From assembly GCA_963575745.1 (NCBI GenBank), contig CAUYUJ010017664.1:27501-60000 (forward strand): a stretch of DNA of 32,500 nt, written 5' to 3'. A model generated the notes under the pieces. That model was not told the DNA's origin. It saw only the letters and a program-made list of their open reading frames with translations, and made no database searches. Within the stretch, counting starts at the first letter, position 1, and the number at the start of each line of letters is the position of its first letter. The DNA is from Prorocentrum cordatum (Eukaryota; Sar; Dinophyceae; Prorocentrales; Prorocentraceae). Shown piece by piece: positions 1-9,492 of this stretch. Position numbers and translations under genes: made by a program.

Positions 1-452
1 TCAGAATCTCTGAGAATCTTTCAGCATCGCTCAGAATCTCTCAGGATCTCTCAGAATCTCTGAGAATATCTGAGAATCTCTGCGAATCTCTCAGAATCTT
101 TGAGAATCTATGAGAATCTCTCAGGATCTCTCAGAATCTCTCAGAATCTGTCAGAATCTCTCTGGCTCTCTCAGAATCTCTCAGGCTCTCCCAGAATCTC
201 TCAGAATCTCTCAGAATCTCTGAGAATCTCTCAGGCTCTCTCAGAATCTCCAAGAATCTCTAAGAATCTCTCAGAATCTGTCAGAATCTCTCAGAATCTC
301 TCAGGATCTCTCAGAATCTCTCAGAATCTTTCAGAATCTCTCAGAATCTCTCAGAATCTCTCAAGCTCTCTCACAATCTCTCAGAATCTCTCGGAATCTC
401 TCAGAATCTTTCAGAATCTCGCAGAATCTCTCAGGCTCTCTCACAGGCTAGC
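1..452. repeat. 10-bp minisatellite, TCAGAATCTC unit
   Basis: About 45 imperfect copies of the 10-bp unit TCAGAATCTC run from the left edge of the window to about position 452. Common variants are CAGGATCTC, CAGGCTCTC and TGAGAATCTC. The array is cut by the window start, so its full length is unknown. Because 10 bp is not a multiple of three, 30 bp make a 10-residue periodic translation (RISQNLSESL-like). This produces a long open frame that I do not regard as a gene. Confidence 0.95.
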
Positions 453-479
453 AGTGATTCTCAGAGAGTCGCATAGGTT

Positions 480-498
480 GGAGCTTTTCAAAAGCTCC
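480..498. repeat. Perfect 9-bp inverted repeat with 1-nt spacer
   Basis: GGAGCTTTT, a single C, then AAAAGCTCC form a perfect palindrome between the 10-bp minisatellite and the 20-bp tandem repeat. It could form a small hairpin or cruciform. No function can be assigned. Confidence 0.7.
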
Positions 499-502
499 AA
501 AG

Positions 503-597
503 TGGTTGGGATCTCACGCGTCCCAGGGGTCATTGACGGTTGGGATCTGAACCGTCCGGTTGGGATCTTACGCGTCTGGTTGGGATCTGAACCTTTC
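503..597. repeat. 20-bp tandem repeat, GGTTGGGATCT core
   Basis: Four copies of GGTTGGGATCT followed by ACGCGTC or GAACC occur. The last three are spaced exactly 20 bp apart (starts at 538, 558 and 578), and the first at 503 is separated by a 15-bp insertion. The array ends where the LINE-like coding remnant begins, so the retroelement's 5' truncation point lies at or near its right edge. Confidence 0.75.
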
Positions 598-1836
598 TCC
601 GGGTGCGTCACCCACCTCTTGCGGGCCAACTACGAGGATGGCGGCTGGACTGCAAGAGTGGACGAGGCCATCGTCCAGGGGGTCGAAGACCTCCTCGGGT
701 GCTTGCTGCGCGCCGACCAAAAGACGCAGTGCTTCCTGCGACTCGCACACGGAGGCCTGGGACTGACCTCAGCGGCGGAGACGGCTGCGGCAGCTTACCT
801 TGGAAGCTGGGCTCTGTCTCTGAAAAGTGTGCGGACCTGCCTGGGCGTGGTCTCTTGGCAGAGTTTTGCTGCTCGGTGCCCTGCGGTGACTGACTCCATC
901 AGGCGGGCAGAGGCGCATTTGCTGACGCAGGGGGGCGGAACCTTCGAAGCGATGGACTGGGCCAGTTGTCTCGACGAACCCCTCGCTGGTCGGCAGGGGC
1001 GCTGAACCGGGCTGCTGCGGAAGCGGGCGCGCGACCAGCTGCTACAGACACTGGGGGAAGACGACCGCGTCGACCTCCGCTCGGCCTGAGGGCCAGGGGC
1101 TGGGGAGTACCTCGAAATCCCAGTCGCCAGGGACGGGGAGACGCCAGCGAAGATCCCAGACGGTCACTTCCGAATGGCCCTCGCAGACCGCCTGCGCTGC
1201 GACCTCTGCGCCCCTGGAACGCAGTGCCGGCTCTAGAAGCGAGATGGCACAGTCTGTGGCGCGCTGCTGAACAGGCGGGGAAGACACGCGCTGAAGTGGC
1301 CTTGCGGCCCTTACAGAACGGGCAAGCACGACGCGATGCGCGATTTCTGCGCGGCCTACCACCGCAAGGTCACAGGCTACGTTGCGACCACGGAGCAGCT
1401 TGTTGCAGCCTGGCACCGGACCAACACGATGACTGGGGAGTGGGAGGAAGCCAAGCTGGATGTTGCCACCCGCGACGCGGTGACGGGCACCGCGGTCTAT
1501 CTGGACGTGAGCATTGCCTGCGCTCACAGCGACGACCAGTCGCGCCAGCGGGCTCGCTCCGGCCGGGATGGCCTTGCCGCCCAGACCCGCGAGGACGACT
1601 AGCGACGGAGGTACCCACCTCACGGCGGCGACCTTGTCCCAGTCGTCTTCGAGACCGGCGGACGCCCAGGTGATGCGGCAGCGGCCTACGTGCGGTCCCT
1701 GGCGCACGGCTTGGAGGGAACGGCGCGCACCGAGGTGCTTCGGTATGCCTGGCAGCAGCTCAGCTGCCGGCTCCAGGTTGGCAACGCCGAGGGGCTGCTG
1801 GCTGCCATAGGCACTCGATGCCTGATCCGCATGTAG
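592..1836 (+). pseudogene. C-terminal remnant of an RLE-type (R2-like) LINE polyprotein
   Basis: One frame can be read from about 592 to a final TAG at 1834, interrupted only by in-frame stops at 1003 (TGA), 1087 (TGA), 1234 (TAG) and 1600 (TAG). The N-terminal part matches the end of a LINE reverse-transcriptase thumb (LAHGGLGLTSAAETAAAAYLG). Next comes a cysteine/histidine motif (DGTVCGALLNRRGRHAL, then a further Cys), and a KHDAMRD motif resembling the RH(D/N) motif of R2-class elements. Finally KLDV, 14 residues, then D in YLDVSI agrees with the PD-X12-14-D core described for restriction-like LINE endonucleases. The domain order RT-zinc-RLE is that of R2/CRE/NeSL elements. The 5' part (N-terminus and RT palm) is missing, as expected of a 5'-truncated insertion. 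The family assignment is inference from motifs. Confidence 0.72.
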
Positions 1837-2340
1837 CCGCGCTGCCCTGGGCAGCGGCCACTGCCGACGACGTCCTACTTTGACGACTCGACCTCCGCCG
1901 ACGACGATCTCTGACGATCTCCTGCAGTAACCAGACGGCGACCTCTGCCGGCGACGACGACCACCAACGACGACGACCATTACCGACGACGGTCTCATAC
2001 GACCCCCCGAAGTGACGACGACCGACCACCCCCCGTCTCCCCCTTCTCCCTTGTCCCTTCCCTCTCTCTTCGGGCTGGCCGCCCTCGCCGCCCAGAAGCG
2101 GCCCCCCCTGGCTCGCCTTCTTCTCCCTCGGCGGGTGCCCCTCTCCCGCAGACCAGGCGGTCGCCGAAGGCACTGGCCGGGGCGTCTTAATTGACTTGCG
2201 TCCTCTGCACTTGGGTGGGGTTTTTCAGCAGTGGGCCCCATCTCGGTTTAGCACCTTGGCCCGCCGCGGGCTGTCCCTTCCCAGGCCCCGTTGGCCTCGA
2301 GTGCTGCTAGGAGCTTTCTTCTTCCTTCCCCCCCCTCGGA
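1837..2340. other. Degenerate GAC/CGA-rich tail region, no gene seen
   Basis: Downstream of the RLE-LINE remnant the plus strand holds scattered GACGAC and CGACGA runs (about 1885-2035), then pyrimidine-rich sequence. The GAC-rich part could be the 3' untranslated region of the LINE remnant or a decayed microsatellite. No target-site duplication or poly(A) was recognised, and no protein-like frame stands out. Confidence 0.4.
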
Positions 2341-2572
2341 GAGGAAGAGGAGGAGGAGGAGGAGGAGGAGGAGGAGGAGGAGGAGGAGGAGAAGGAAGGA
2401 GGAGGAGGAGGAAGAGGAGGAGGAAGGGGAGGAGGAGGAGGAGGAGGAGGAGGAGGAGGAGGAGGAAGGAAGGAGGAGGAGGAGGAAGAGGAGGAGGAGG
2501 AGGAGGAGGAAGAGAGGAGGAGAGGAGGCACAGGAGGAGGAGGAGGAGGAGGAGGAGGAGGAGGAGAAAAAA
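2341..2572. repeat. (GGA)n trinucleotide tract
   Basis: About 230 bp of almost pure GGA/GAA/GGAA purine runs lie on the plus strand. The strand asymmetry (all-purine against all-pyrimidine) allows mirror-repeat intramolecular triplex. All six frames stay open with poly-Glu, poly-Arg, poly-Gly, poly-Ser, poly-Leu or poly-Pro translations, which are artefacts of the repeat. Confidence 0.95.
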
Positions 2573-4199
2573 AGAGGAGGGCGCTTGGGATCAGTGCTCC
2601 CTGCCCTGGGCCCCGCCCCGCCCTGCCAGGGCGCGGCGGCACCGGCGAGTTCACCGGCGATCTCCCCGCGGAGCGCAACGGAGTGCAGCAGGGAGCTCAC
2701 GGCGGAGAGAACCCACCACATGCTCCTCGCCTAACGTGTCGCGGCAGCGGCCACGGCGGCACGCCACGCCGTGCAAACTGATGGCGTGTCGTCGCGCTCC
2801 GCGGGAGGCTGGGGAAAGGCTCGGGCCGTTGATGTTCGGGGACTGGGGCGTGGTTGACGGGTCGCGCCGAAGCGTGGTGGGCCAGAAGCGGCGGCGCGGC
2901 ACGTTAAGCAAAAGGTTCCGACCGTACCGTGACTAACGTGGAAGGTCACGGTAAGATGATGGAATGCGGCGATGAGCTCATGGAGCGCGCCGTCAGCAGC
3001 GAAGAACACAGGGTGGCGCCATATTCCCGGCGCTCACGGAACAGGGCGGTGCGGCCGCGGCGCTCAGAAACACCATCCAACGGCACAGGTCGCTGCAGCA
3101 TCGCCAACGGCGAAACCCCTCGGGAGGCCCACCAAGAGGGCACCAAGCGACTCGTGCCGCACCTTCCTGCCCTGAAAGGGCTCGAAGACTCGAGGCGGAG
3201 CGTCCACGTCGGGTGGCCCACCATGGCGCGGCACGCTGCCGCGAGAGGTCGCGACGGCGAGCGACGATGAAGACGGCGGCACCCACTGCCATCGCTGAAG
3301 GCGGCGGCCACGTTGACACCATCGCTGGCTGGCCGCCTGGCACCTGCGGCACCAGGGGATGCACTCCTGACACCACGAGGTGCACCACAGGGGGCATCCG
3401 CGGCACCACGGATCGTGTGGCGGCACGGAATGCACCGCTCATGACGGGCGGCCCTGGCGCCTGCGGCGCCATGGTGCCATCCACAAGGAGAATGGTGGCA
3501 CCCGCTGTCGTCGCCGAGGGCAGCGACCGCCATTTCGTGGAGTATTTGTTTTCTCGACGCGCGCGCTGAGCGGTCGTGGCACCGCGCGGCGGCGCCCAAC
3601 GCCTTGAAAGGCGGTGCCTGGCTCAAACGGCTCGTGGAGAGGCACGGCACCGTTGGCGCCACCGTTGGCTGGCACCCGCTGGCAGCGGACGCGGCAGCCA
3701 GCCGGCCGGCGTCGGGCCTCGTCGGCTGCTCACCGGCGGCGCGGGGGCGTGCTCGGCCAGCACCCGCGCGCCTCCCGCGGCGGGGCAGGCCGTGCCGTGG
3801 CGGCCCTTGCCCGCCTGGTGGGCCCCTGCAGCGTTGGCCGTGGAGGTGCTGCCGCCTCGTGGTGCTGGCGACGCTCCACCGCGGTCCCCCTCGCGGTCGG
3901 GCGGGTCCGCGCCGTCCGGTCGGGTCCATGCCCAACCAGGCACGCTGACCTTGTTGCGTGGCGGCAGGAGACGGGCATGTTCAAGACCTCCCCCGATTCC
4001 TCGTCATCCTCGTTTTCATACCCCCGCCCCCGCCTCTCCCCCTCCACCCCTTCCTCACTCCGAGTCCGCACCCCTCCCTCCAGAACCTTCCCCTGCGAAT
4101 CCCGACCTTCCTGCAAAGCGCCCGGCCTTGAACAGCACGTGGCGGAAGCGCTTCTCCAGCTCCGAGGGGTCCCATCTCCTGAAGGGCGGCTTGCCTGAC
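2573..4199. other. GC-rich stretch without recognised gene
   Basis: This block is very GC-rich, with many dispersed GGCACC/GGTGCC and GGCGGC words (for example around 3270-3480 and 3640-3700). They give weak internal similarity suggestive of an old degenerate repeat. Open frames exist on both strands, as GC content would predict, but none shows a motif or composition I recognise. Confidence 0.4.
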
Positions 4200-4386
4200 G
4201 TCCTCCTCCTCCACTTCTTCTTCTTCCTCCTACTCCTCCTCCTCCTCGTCCTCTTGTCCTCCTCCTCCTCTTCTTCCGCCTCGTCCTCCGCCTGCTGCTC
4301 ATCCACCTTTGCCTGTTCCTCATCCCGTTCCTCCTCCTGCTCCTCCTCTTCCTCCTTCTCCTCCTCCTCCACCTCTCTCTCCTCTT
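4200..4386. repeat. (TCC)n pyrimidine tract with CTT/CTC interruptions
   Basis: TCC/TTC/TCT triplets dominate the plus strand. On the minus strand the frame from about 4495 to 4055 reads a Glu/Arg/Lys-rich segment of 146 codons flanked by non-repetitive residues (for example DPSELEKRFRHVLFKAG on the downstream side). It is more varied than the pure repeats elsewhere, so a diverged coding region on the minus strand is possible but unsupported by any family match. Confidence 0.7.
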
Positions 4387-6430
4387 GCACCCTGCGACCC
4401 CCGCAGCGGGGGGGCAGTTGCTGCTCTGCTGGGCACCGTATCCTGGTGCTCGGCCCTGCGCCACGGGGACATTGACAATGCCATTTACGCTCCACGGCTT
4501 GGAGTCAACATGCCAACTCGCTTTGGCGTGTCCCACCTCGCAGCACCTTGCCCGGGCCGTGGCGCTCAGTTACGCCCGTGACGCTGGAGCCACCTTGAGT
4601 CCAGGCGCGGGGGTCGTGCATTTGGTGGAGTGGCGGGGCCGCTTGGCCCATAAGTCTCATGCCGCCTTAAGTTGCCACCAACCCAGTTGCACGTGTCATG
4701 TGTTTTGGCAGGTGGTGATAGTCGGGAAGGCCCTCACAATGAGGAGGTGAACCGACCGTTCCCCTACGCACCACCGCCATCACGTTTGAGTAGCGAGTGA
4801 CGGGGCGACAAGGCGCTGACCTGCAACTCGACCGTCTTGCGTGAGCTCGCCGATGAGCGAGCGGCCTCCGCTGCACGCGATGAGGGAGGTCTCCCCGTGT
4901 GGGGGCGGAGGGCGGCCCGATTTGCGATGAGGCAGCACTCTCGTGTGAGGCAGTCCTCTCGCGAGGGTTTCGCTTCTCTGTTCAAAACAGAGAGCAGCCG
5001 CAGAGGGCCTCGGAGCGAATGGACGGCCAGGGCCGCGCAAGGACGCGGGGGGCGCGACAACGCAGGGCCCGCGTGGGCCATCACCGAAGGCCACGGGTCC
5101 TTAGGCCCCCCCCACCACCACCCCCATGGGGGATGACGACCCCCAGCACTCAGCAGCACTCAGCAGCGAAGCTGGGGTGGTGGTAGGGGGGACGGCCGAG
5201 GCTCGCGCGCACGTGCGTGGGCCCACCCCCAGGCAGGAGAGACACGCCGAGAGGCCTTGGGCCACACAGGGCCATGTCGGAGAGAAGGAGCAGGGGGGGG
5301 GGGGCACAAACCGAGACGAGGACCCAAAAGGAGGATGCGCCACTAGGGCCCCGCAAGAGCAAGAGAGGAGGGGCCCCCTAGGGCTCTCAAGAAAGGGGGG
5401 GGAGGAGGGAGGGGCCTCGAGGGTCACCTGAGTTCCTCTGTGACGGCGAGCCGCGCCGCCCTAGCGGCGGGGCCATCTCAGCCGAGCTGGTTCTCCCTGC
5501 CCCCCTCCGCGGCCGCTTGCCCCTCCACCCGAGGAGGGCGGCGCGCTCGCAGCCCGAGGGGGCGACGCCGATGGAGTATCTCATCTTCTGGACCAGGCAG
5601 GTCGGGCTCTGGTGGGCCTGGCCGCGGCTGGAGCCGAAGCCGTGCTCTGGATCCTCCAGGGCGCCTCGTCGTCGCCGTCGGAGCCCTCCGCGGAGGGGGG
5701 GTCCTGGGGCGGCTGTGCGTCGGCGTCCTCTGGCTTTGCGTGGTGGGGCCCGTCCTCCTCGCCGTCCTCCTGCACGCCCTTCGGTGTCCTGGTCCTCTGA
5801 GGCCGTCTCTGGGCCGTCGGGCGCGCCGTCGAAGGCGCGCACCTCTGGGCCCTCGGTGGAGCGCACCTGCCTCTTCTTGTTCTGCTTCTTCTGCTTCTTC
5901 CCGTGGTCTGGGCCTCTCGGCCCGCGCGCAGCCTGTGTCCTCCCCGTGGTCTGGGCCCAGCTCGTGACGGGAAGTGCCCATACATCACGTGTCCGCTGCG
6001 ATCACGGCGCTCGGGTTGTCGGGGGCCCCCATCGGCCGTGTCTGCGAAGTCGAGGGGGCCCCAAGCCTCGGCGGCGACGGTTCCACCTGCGGCGCCGCCT
6101 TTTCGCGAATGCCGTGATCGGAACATCACGTATTCCGAAAGCCCGACGATCGAGACTTCGGTGCAGGATGTCTGCGCGGCCATCGGGAGCGAGGTGAAGG
6201 TCGCAGGGGCTCCCATGGCCCGCAACTGGCTCGGGCGGCCGCGCAGGATCTTCCGGGTTTCCGAAGTCGCGAGCTCGTCCTCGATGTCTCCTTCGAGCTC
6301 CTCCTCGAGGTCTTCCTCGACAACTGCCCGCGGCCTTCGCGCGGACGGCGACATCAGGTCCACTCGGTTCCTCCTCATCGTCGTTCCCCTCCTTTTCGGC
6401 GCCGCCGTCGGGGTCATCGGACTCGTCCTC
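4387..6430. other. Mostly unassigned GC-rich region
   Basis: No family was recognised. On the minus strand between about 6400 and 5950 a frame includes an acidic stretch (VVEEDLEEELEGDIEDEL) followed by mixed sequence. It lies downstream of the relict spliced leader at 7611-7632, so it could belong to a retroposed cDNA, but the intervening repeats make this uncertain. A G12 homopolymer sits at 5293-5304. Confidence 0.35.
5108..5191. repeat. Long G/C-rich inverted repeat
   Basis: CCCCCCACCACCACCCC (from 5108) pairs with GGGGTGGTGGTAGGGGGG (5174-5191), leaving one bulged base. The loop of about 45 nt contains the 10-bp direct repeat AGCACTCAGC in tandem. This is a strong potential hairpin; the G-rich arm could alternatively form a G-quadruplex. 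Function unknown. Confidence 0.6.
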
Positions 6431-6673
6431 CGCAGCGCCTCGACAAGCATTCCGTGCGAGCCTGCACGAGCGGGAACGCCTCCGGAGCGGCCCGCCAAGC
6501 ATTCCGCGCGAGCCTGCGTGATTGGGAGTGTCTCTGCAGCGGCCCGACAGGCGGTCCGTGCGAGCCTGCGCGAGTGGGGGCGCCTCTGGAGCGGCCCGAC
6601 AAGCGTTCCGTGCGAGCCGGCGCGAGCGGGAGCGCCTCCGCAGCGGCCTGACAGGCGCTCCGTGCGACTGACC
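6431..6673. repeat. 52-bp tandem repeat, about 4.6 copies
   Basis: Successive units start at 6444, 6496, 6548, 6600 and 6652 (the last partial), with the tail of another unit at 6431-6443. Each carries CAAGC(A/G)TTCCGTGCGAGCCTG followed by a GAGCGG and GCCTC block. The unit length is not divisible by three, so the frame rotates through the array, which argues against a conserved protein repeat. Divergence between copies is roughly 10-20%. Confidence 0.85.
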
Positions 6674-6784
6674 CTCGACCTTGCCCTCTGTCTGCTCGGG
6701 CTCGGTGCTGCCCCGCGTCCCAGAAGAACTGCCCGCCGCTGTTGCTGCGGGTTCGCCGCCCCTCTGGCTCGCCGACGCTCCTCC

Positions 6785-7067
6785 CGCCGACCTGGCCCTC
6801 CTCCGCCTCCTCTCCTTCTCCTCATCCTCCTCCTCCTCCTCCTCCTCCTCCTCCTCCTCCTCCTCTCCTACTCCTCCCCCTTCTTCAACTCCTCCTCCTC
6901 CTCCTCCTCCTCTTCTTCCTCCTCCTCCTCCTCCTCTTCCTCCTCCTCCTCCTCCCTTCCTCTTCTTCCTCCTCCTCCCTCCTCCTCCTCCTCCGCCTCC
7001 TCCTCCTCCTCTCCTCCTCCTCCTCCTCCTCCTCCTCCTCTCCTCCTCCTCCTCCTCATCCTCATCA

Positions 7068-7101
<34 letters not shown>

Positions 7102-7155
7102 CCCTCCTCCTCTCCTCCTCCTCCTCCTCCTCCTCCTCCTCCTCCTCCTCCTCGG
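6785..7155. repeat. (TCC)n tract with embedded (CAT)n
   Basis: About 370 bp of TCC/TTC triplets run on the plus strand. A cleaner CAT/ATC block of roughly 12 repeats lies at about 7066-7100. Open frames translating as poly-Ser, poly-Leu, poly-Pro, poly-Ile or, on the minus strand, poly-Glu and poly-Met run through it; these are repeat artefacts. Confidence 0.95.
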
Positions 7156-7610
7156 CGTCGGCGTGCTCGCACTTGCCGTCGTCGCCGCCGACGGCGCGGC
7201 GCGGCGCGCGGCAGCTCGCAGGACCTCCGCCACCGCCTCCTGCAGGCGGTCCTCCGCGGGGTGGGCGACGACCGGCGTGGAGCCGTCGCCCTTCTGGTCG
7301 CACTGTCCGCGGCGCTGGCCGTCGATGTCGCGCGGGTGCCCGCGACGCTCCAGCTGCGGCACTTCGGCGACGATGCGTTTGGAGGTGTCCTGCCTCCCTG
7401 TCTTGGCATGCTCCTCGCCCTGCTGCCTGCCGTGCCTCTCCCTGACGCCTGCAGCGCTGCCGGTGCCACCCGCAGCTCTTCCGCCTGTCCCAATCGACCT
7501 CGTCCTGGTCGCGCACGCTCCGCTTGCTCGCGGAGGGCCGCGCGCCCGCGAGGTCCGTCCCCGGGGCCCCCACGAGGGCGGAACATGTCTGGGCCACAAT
7601 GGGTGCGGAC

Positions 7611-7632
7611 ATTGAGCCAAAATGGCTACGGA
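7611..7632 (-). other. Relict dinoflagellate spliced leader (21 of 22 nt)
   Basis: Read on the minus strand this is the DinoSL sequence with only the last base changed (G to T). It is not followed by GT, so it is not an SL RNA gene. The minus-strand sequence downstream (7610 to about 7165) has a frame with protein-like segments such as SKRIVAEVPQLERRGH, and (GGA)n precedes the leader on that strand. By the established model of dinoflagellate cDNA recycling, this marks the 5' end of a reverse-transcribed, reintegrated mRNA. The gene it came from is not recognised. Confidence 0.85.
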
Positions 7633-7640
7633 TTGCCTCC

Positions 7641-7712
7641 TCTTTCTTCTCCTCCTCCTCCTCCTCCTCCTCCTCCTCCTCCTTATCCTTTTCCTTCTCT
7701 CCCTCTCCATCT
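7641..7712. repeat. Short (TCC)n tract beside the relict SL
   Basis: TCC/CTT-rich tract directly right of the relict leader, i.e. upstream of it on the minus strand. The LINE-A leader at 20320 also abuts a triplet purine/pyrimidine tract, though of the opposite strand polarity. Confidence 0.85.
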
Positions 7713-7785
7713 CCCCCCTCTGGTGCGTCGTGTCACGATTGTGTCCTGGGGCCAATGTGTATGGTGACTGCTTTGGAACCCTGGG

Positions 7786-8420
7786 ATGTGTAGCGGATCC
7801 CGTAGCTGCTGTGAATCCAGACGACGCTCGCTCTCACAGCATGTTTATGACAAGCTCGACGGGGTGACTTGGCACAAGGTGCCTGCTCATTGCACTTCGG
7901 ATGTTGAATGCGACAAACTCGGTCGGCTAGGGTACGTCGGCAACAAGGCTGCCGACGAATATGCTAAGCGAGATGCCGCTATAGGTCGGAGTCCGGAGGC
8001 CGATCGAACTGTCGTCGACGGTTGTTTCGACCTGGTGCGTTTGCTGTGTAAGTTCTCGGCCGAACAGGAAACGCAGAATGGAGACAATAAGCAGTTCCAT
8101 CACGTCGGCATCGATTGGCTTAGGCACATCTCTCTTGACCTCCCCCCTCTTCCTGAGGCCCCTCCCTCCCCCTCCCCCTCCTCCCACTGGGGGTGGCGGG
8201 ACGGGGCGGCAGTGTGAGGGCGGGTAGGGAAGTGCTGAGCATGTAGCGACAGCCGAGTGGCCTAAGTGGCCTGCTCGAGGCCTCGCCATCATCGAGGCTG
8301 CTGTGACTGATGCCGCCGGGAATCTCCAGAGCTCCCTCGCCTTCTGCACCACCTGTGGTTCCGATTGTGCCGTAGGTAGGGGGGCATGGAGGCAAGACCG
8401 CCCTAGCTCAGGACTGCGTT
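7786..8420 (+). pseudogene. LINE fragment: RNase H C-terminus and terminal cysteine motif
   Basis: A plus-strand frame (7786-8217) contains WHKVPAHCTSD and then YVGNKAADEYAKRDAA, matching the end of LINE RNase H domains (KxxAH and G-N-x-A-D-x-x-A). A further frame at about 8303-8400 has FCTTCGSDCAVGRGAW, like the CTGCGFYATVD motif after RNase H in LINE-A at 14.2-15.6 kb. The catalytic N-terminal half of RNase H and the whole RT are missing. This is a 5'-truncated remnant in the opposite orientation to LINE-A, with at least one frame change. Confidence 0.65.
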
Positions 8421-8479
8421 GGGCACAATTCGACTGGCCGCGAGAGGCAACCAGATTTTGCCAGGCCGCCGTCCTTCAG

Positions 8480-8482
8480 AGA

Positions 8483-8535
<53 letters not shown>

Positions 8536-8622
8536 CACGACGACGACGACGATGTCGCCATCGTCGTCATCGTCATCATCGTCGGGGGTGCTCCTCGTCA
8601 TCATCGTCGTCGTCGGGCTCAG
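8480..8622. repeat. (GAC)n followed by (GTC/ATC)n, snap-back repeat
   Basis: About 24 ACG/GAC triplets (8480-8553) are followed by a GTC/ATC-rich run (8554-8622) that is largely their reverse complement. The two halves could fold as one long hairpin with some mismatches. Such inverted microsatellites can arise by template switching at a replication fork. Confidence 0.8.
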
Positions 8623-8760
8623 AGGGCTCCTCCTCCTCCTCCGCTCCGCGGTTCCTCCTCCTCCTCCTCCTCCTCCTCCTCCTCCTCCTCGTCATCATCG
8701 TCATCGTCGTCGGGTTCCTCCTCCTCCTCCTCCTCCGCTCGGGCCGTCGCGCCGTCGGAA
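8590..8760. repeat. Tandem duplication of about 95 bp in triplet repeats
   Basis: CCTCGTCATCATCGTC followed by a GTCGTCGGG block and (TCC)n ending in CCGCTC occurs at about 8593 and again at about 8687. The duplicated unit itself consists of GTC/ATC and TCC microsatellites, so unequal exchange or slippage on a higher-order unit is likely. Confidence 0.55.
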
Positions 8761-9018
8761 CCTGCTCGGGGAGGCGCTCCGAGCAACACGGGGCCTGGAC
8801 GGCCCGACCGTCGCGCGCTCCGCCGCGCCTCTGAGGAGGCTCTCCTCCGGCCGCCTCGTCCGGAGGGGGCGGGGATGGCCTGGGCTGGAGCGCTGGGGTC
8901 AAGGCGGGCCTGTCCCCCGACAGGCCGATTCTGGACGAGAAATCAGAAAATAGTCAAACAGTACGCAAAAGATCCAAAAATGATGAAAAGGGGTATGGTC
9001 AAAATTACCCCAGTGCGA

Positions 9019-9231
9019 CCCTACCTAGAAGTTGGAGCCCCTAGGAAAGCAGCATTAGTTGCTATGCTATGCTATGCTATGCTATGCTATGCTATGCCAT
9101 GCTATGCTGCGCTATGCTATGCCATGCTATGCTATGGCTGGCTATGTTATGCTATGCTAATGCAGCGCTGCGCTATGCTAAGCTAAGCAAAGCAAAGCAA
9201 AGCTAACCCTCTAGGCAGAGCCTAGGTAGGG
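9019..9231. repeat. Inverted CCCTACCTAG copies around a pentanucleotide array
   Basis: CCCTACCTAG at 9019-9028 has its exact reverse complement CTAGGTAGGG at 9222-9231. Between them lies the (GCTAT)n array at about 9061-9175, changing to AGCTA/AGCAA pentamers up to 9205. The region is clearly more AT-rich than its surroundings (from about 8940 on). It could be a small mobile element with a microsatellite inside, or coincidence of short repeats. Confidence 0.5.
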
Positions 9232-9385
9232 AATTACACCCATGCTATTGCTAAAGCTCAGCGAGGCTAAGATGAAGGTAAGCTAAGCTAAGATAAACCT
9301 GAGCTAAGATGAAGCTCAGCTAAGCTAAGATGAAACAAGCTAAGCTAAGATGAGATAAGCAACGCTAAGCTAAGGGAACGTCACT
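9061..9385. repeat. Pentanucleotide microsatellites (GCTAT)n and (GCTAA)n
   Basis: GCTAT units dominate 9061-9175, with GCCAT, GCTGC and GCTGG variants. From 9176 to about 9385 the unit is AGCTA/AGCAA and GCTAAGATGA, increasingly degenerate. The two arrays differ by one base of the pentamer and probably evolved from one another. Confidence 0.9.
9207..9231. repeat. Hairpin repeat copy 1, CTAGGC-AGA-GCCTAG
   Basis: CCCTCTAGGC, loop AGA, then GCCTAGGTAGGG. A nearly identical copy occurs at 9467-9492. The perfect core stem is CTAGGC/GCCTAG, extended by CCCT/AGGG with a bulge. Confidence 0.65.
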
Positions 9386-9466
9386 GAGGGAACCGCGGGG
9401 CGGATGCCGGGGGAACCGCCCGGGGCGAGGAACACTGCCCGGCCCTTTAAGCTTACAAAGTAAGAA

Positions 9467-9492
9467 CCCTTCTAGGCAGAGCCTAGATAGGG
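9467..9492. repeat. Hairpin repeat copy 2
   Basis: CCCTTCTAGGC, AGA, then GCCTAGATAGGG, the same inverted repeat as at 9207-9231 in the same orientation 260 bp away. It is followed by a duplicated TCAGAAATT and then A15 at 9521-9535. The poly(A) after a structured element could mark the 3' end of a plus-strand retroposed copy, but no partner sequence is recognised. Confidence 0.6.

Noticed and set aside
100-1005. A 301-codon plus-strand open frame
   Set aside because: Its first 110 codons are the 10-bp minisatellite. Only the part after about 592 resembles protein, and that belongs to the LINE remnant that continues past the stop at 1003.
2196-2936. Long frames with poly-Gly, poly-Arg, poly-Glu, poly-Ser or poly-Leu in this and the other GGA/TCC tracts
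   Set aside because: Open in all six frames because the triplets GGA, GAG and AGG and their complements contain no stop. No flanking coding signal.
5867-5890. Possible target-site partner for the 7.6-kb relict leader (TGCCTCTTCTTGTTCTGC against TGCCTCCTCTTTCTTCTCC)
   Set aside because: Low-complexity pyrimidine sequence with several mismatches; not distinguishable from chance.
8245-8300. tRNA-like GACAGCCGAGTGGCCTAAG segment
   Set aside because: Resembles a D-arm of Ser/Leu tRNAs only. No acceptor stem, anticodon arm or TTCGA loop in register, and it lies within LINE-derived sequence.
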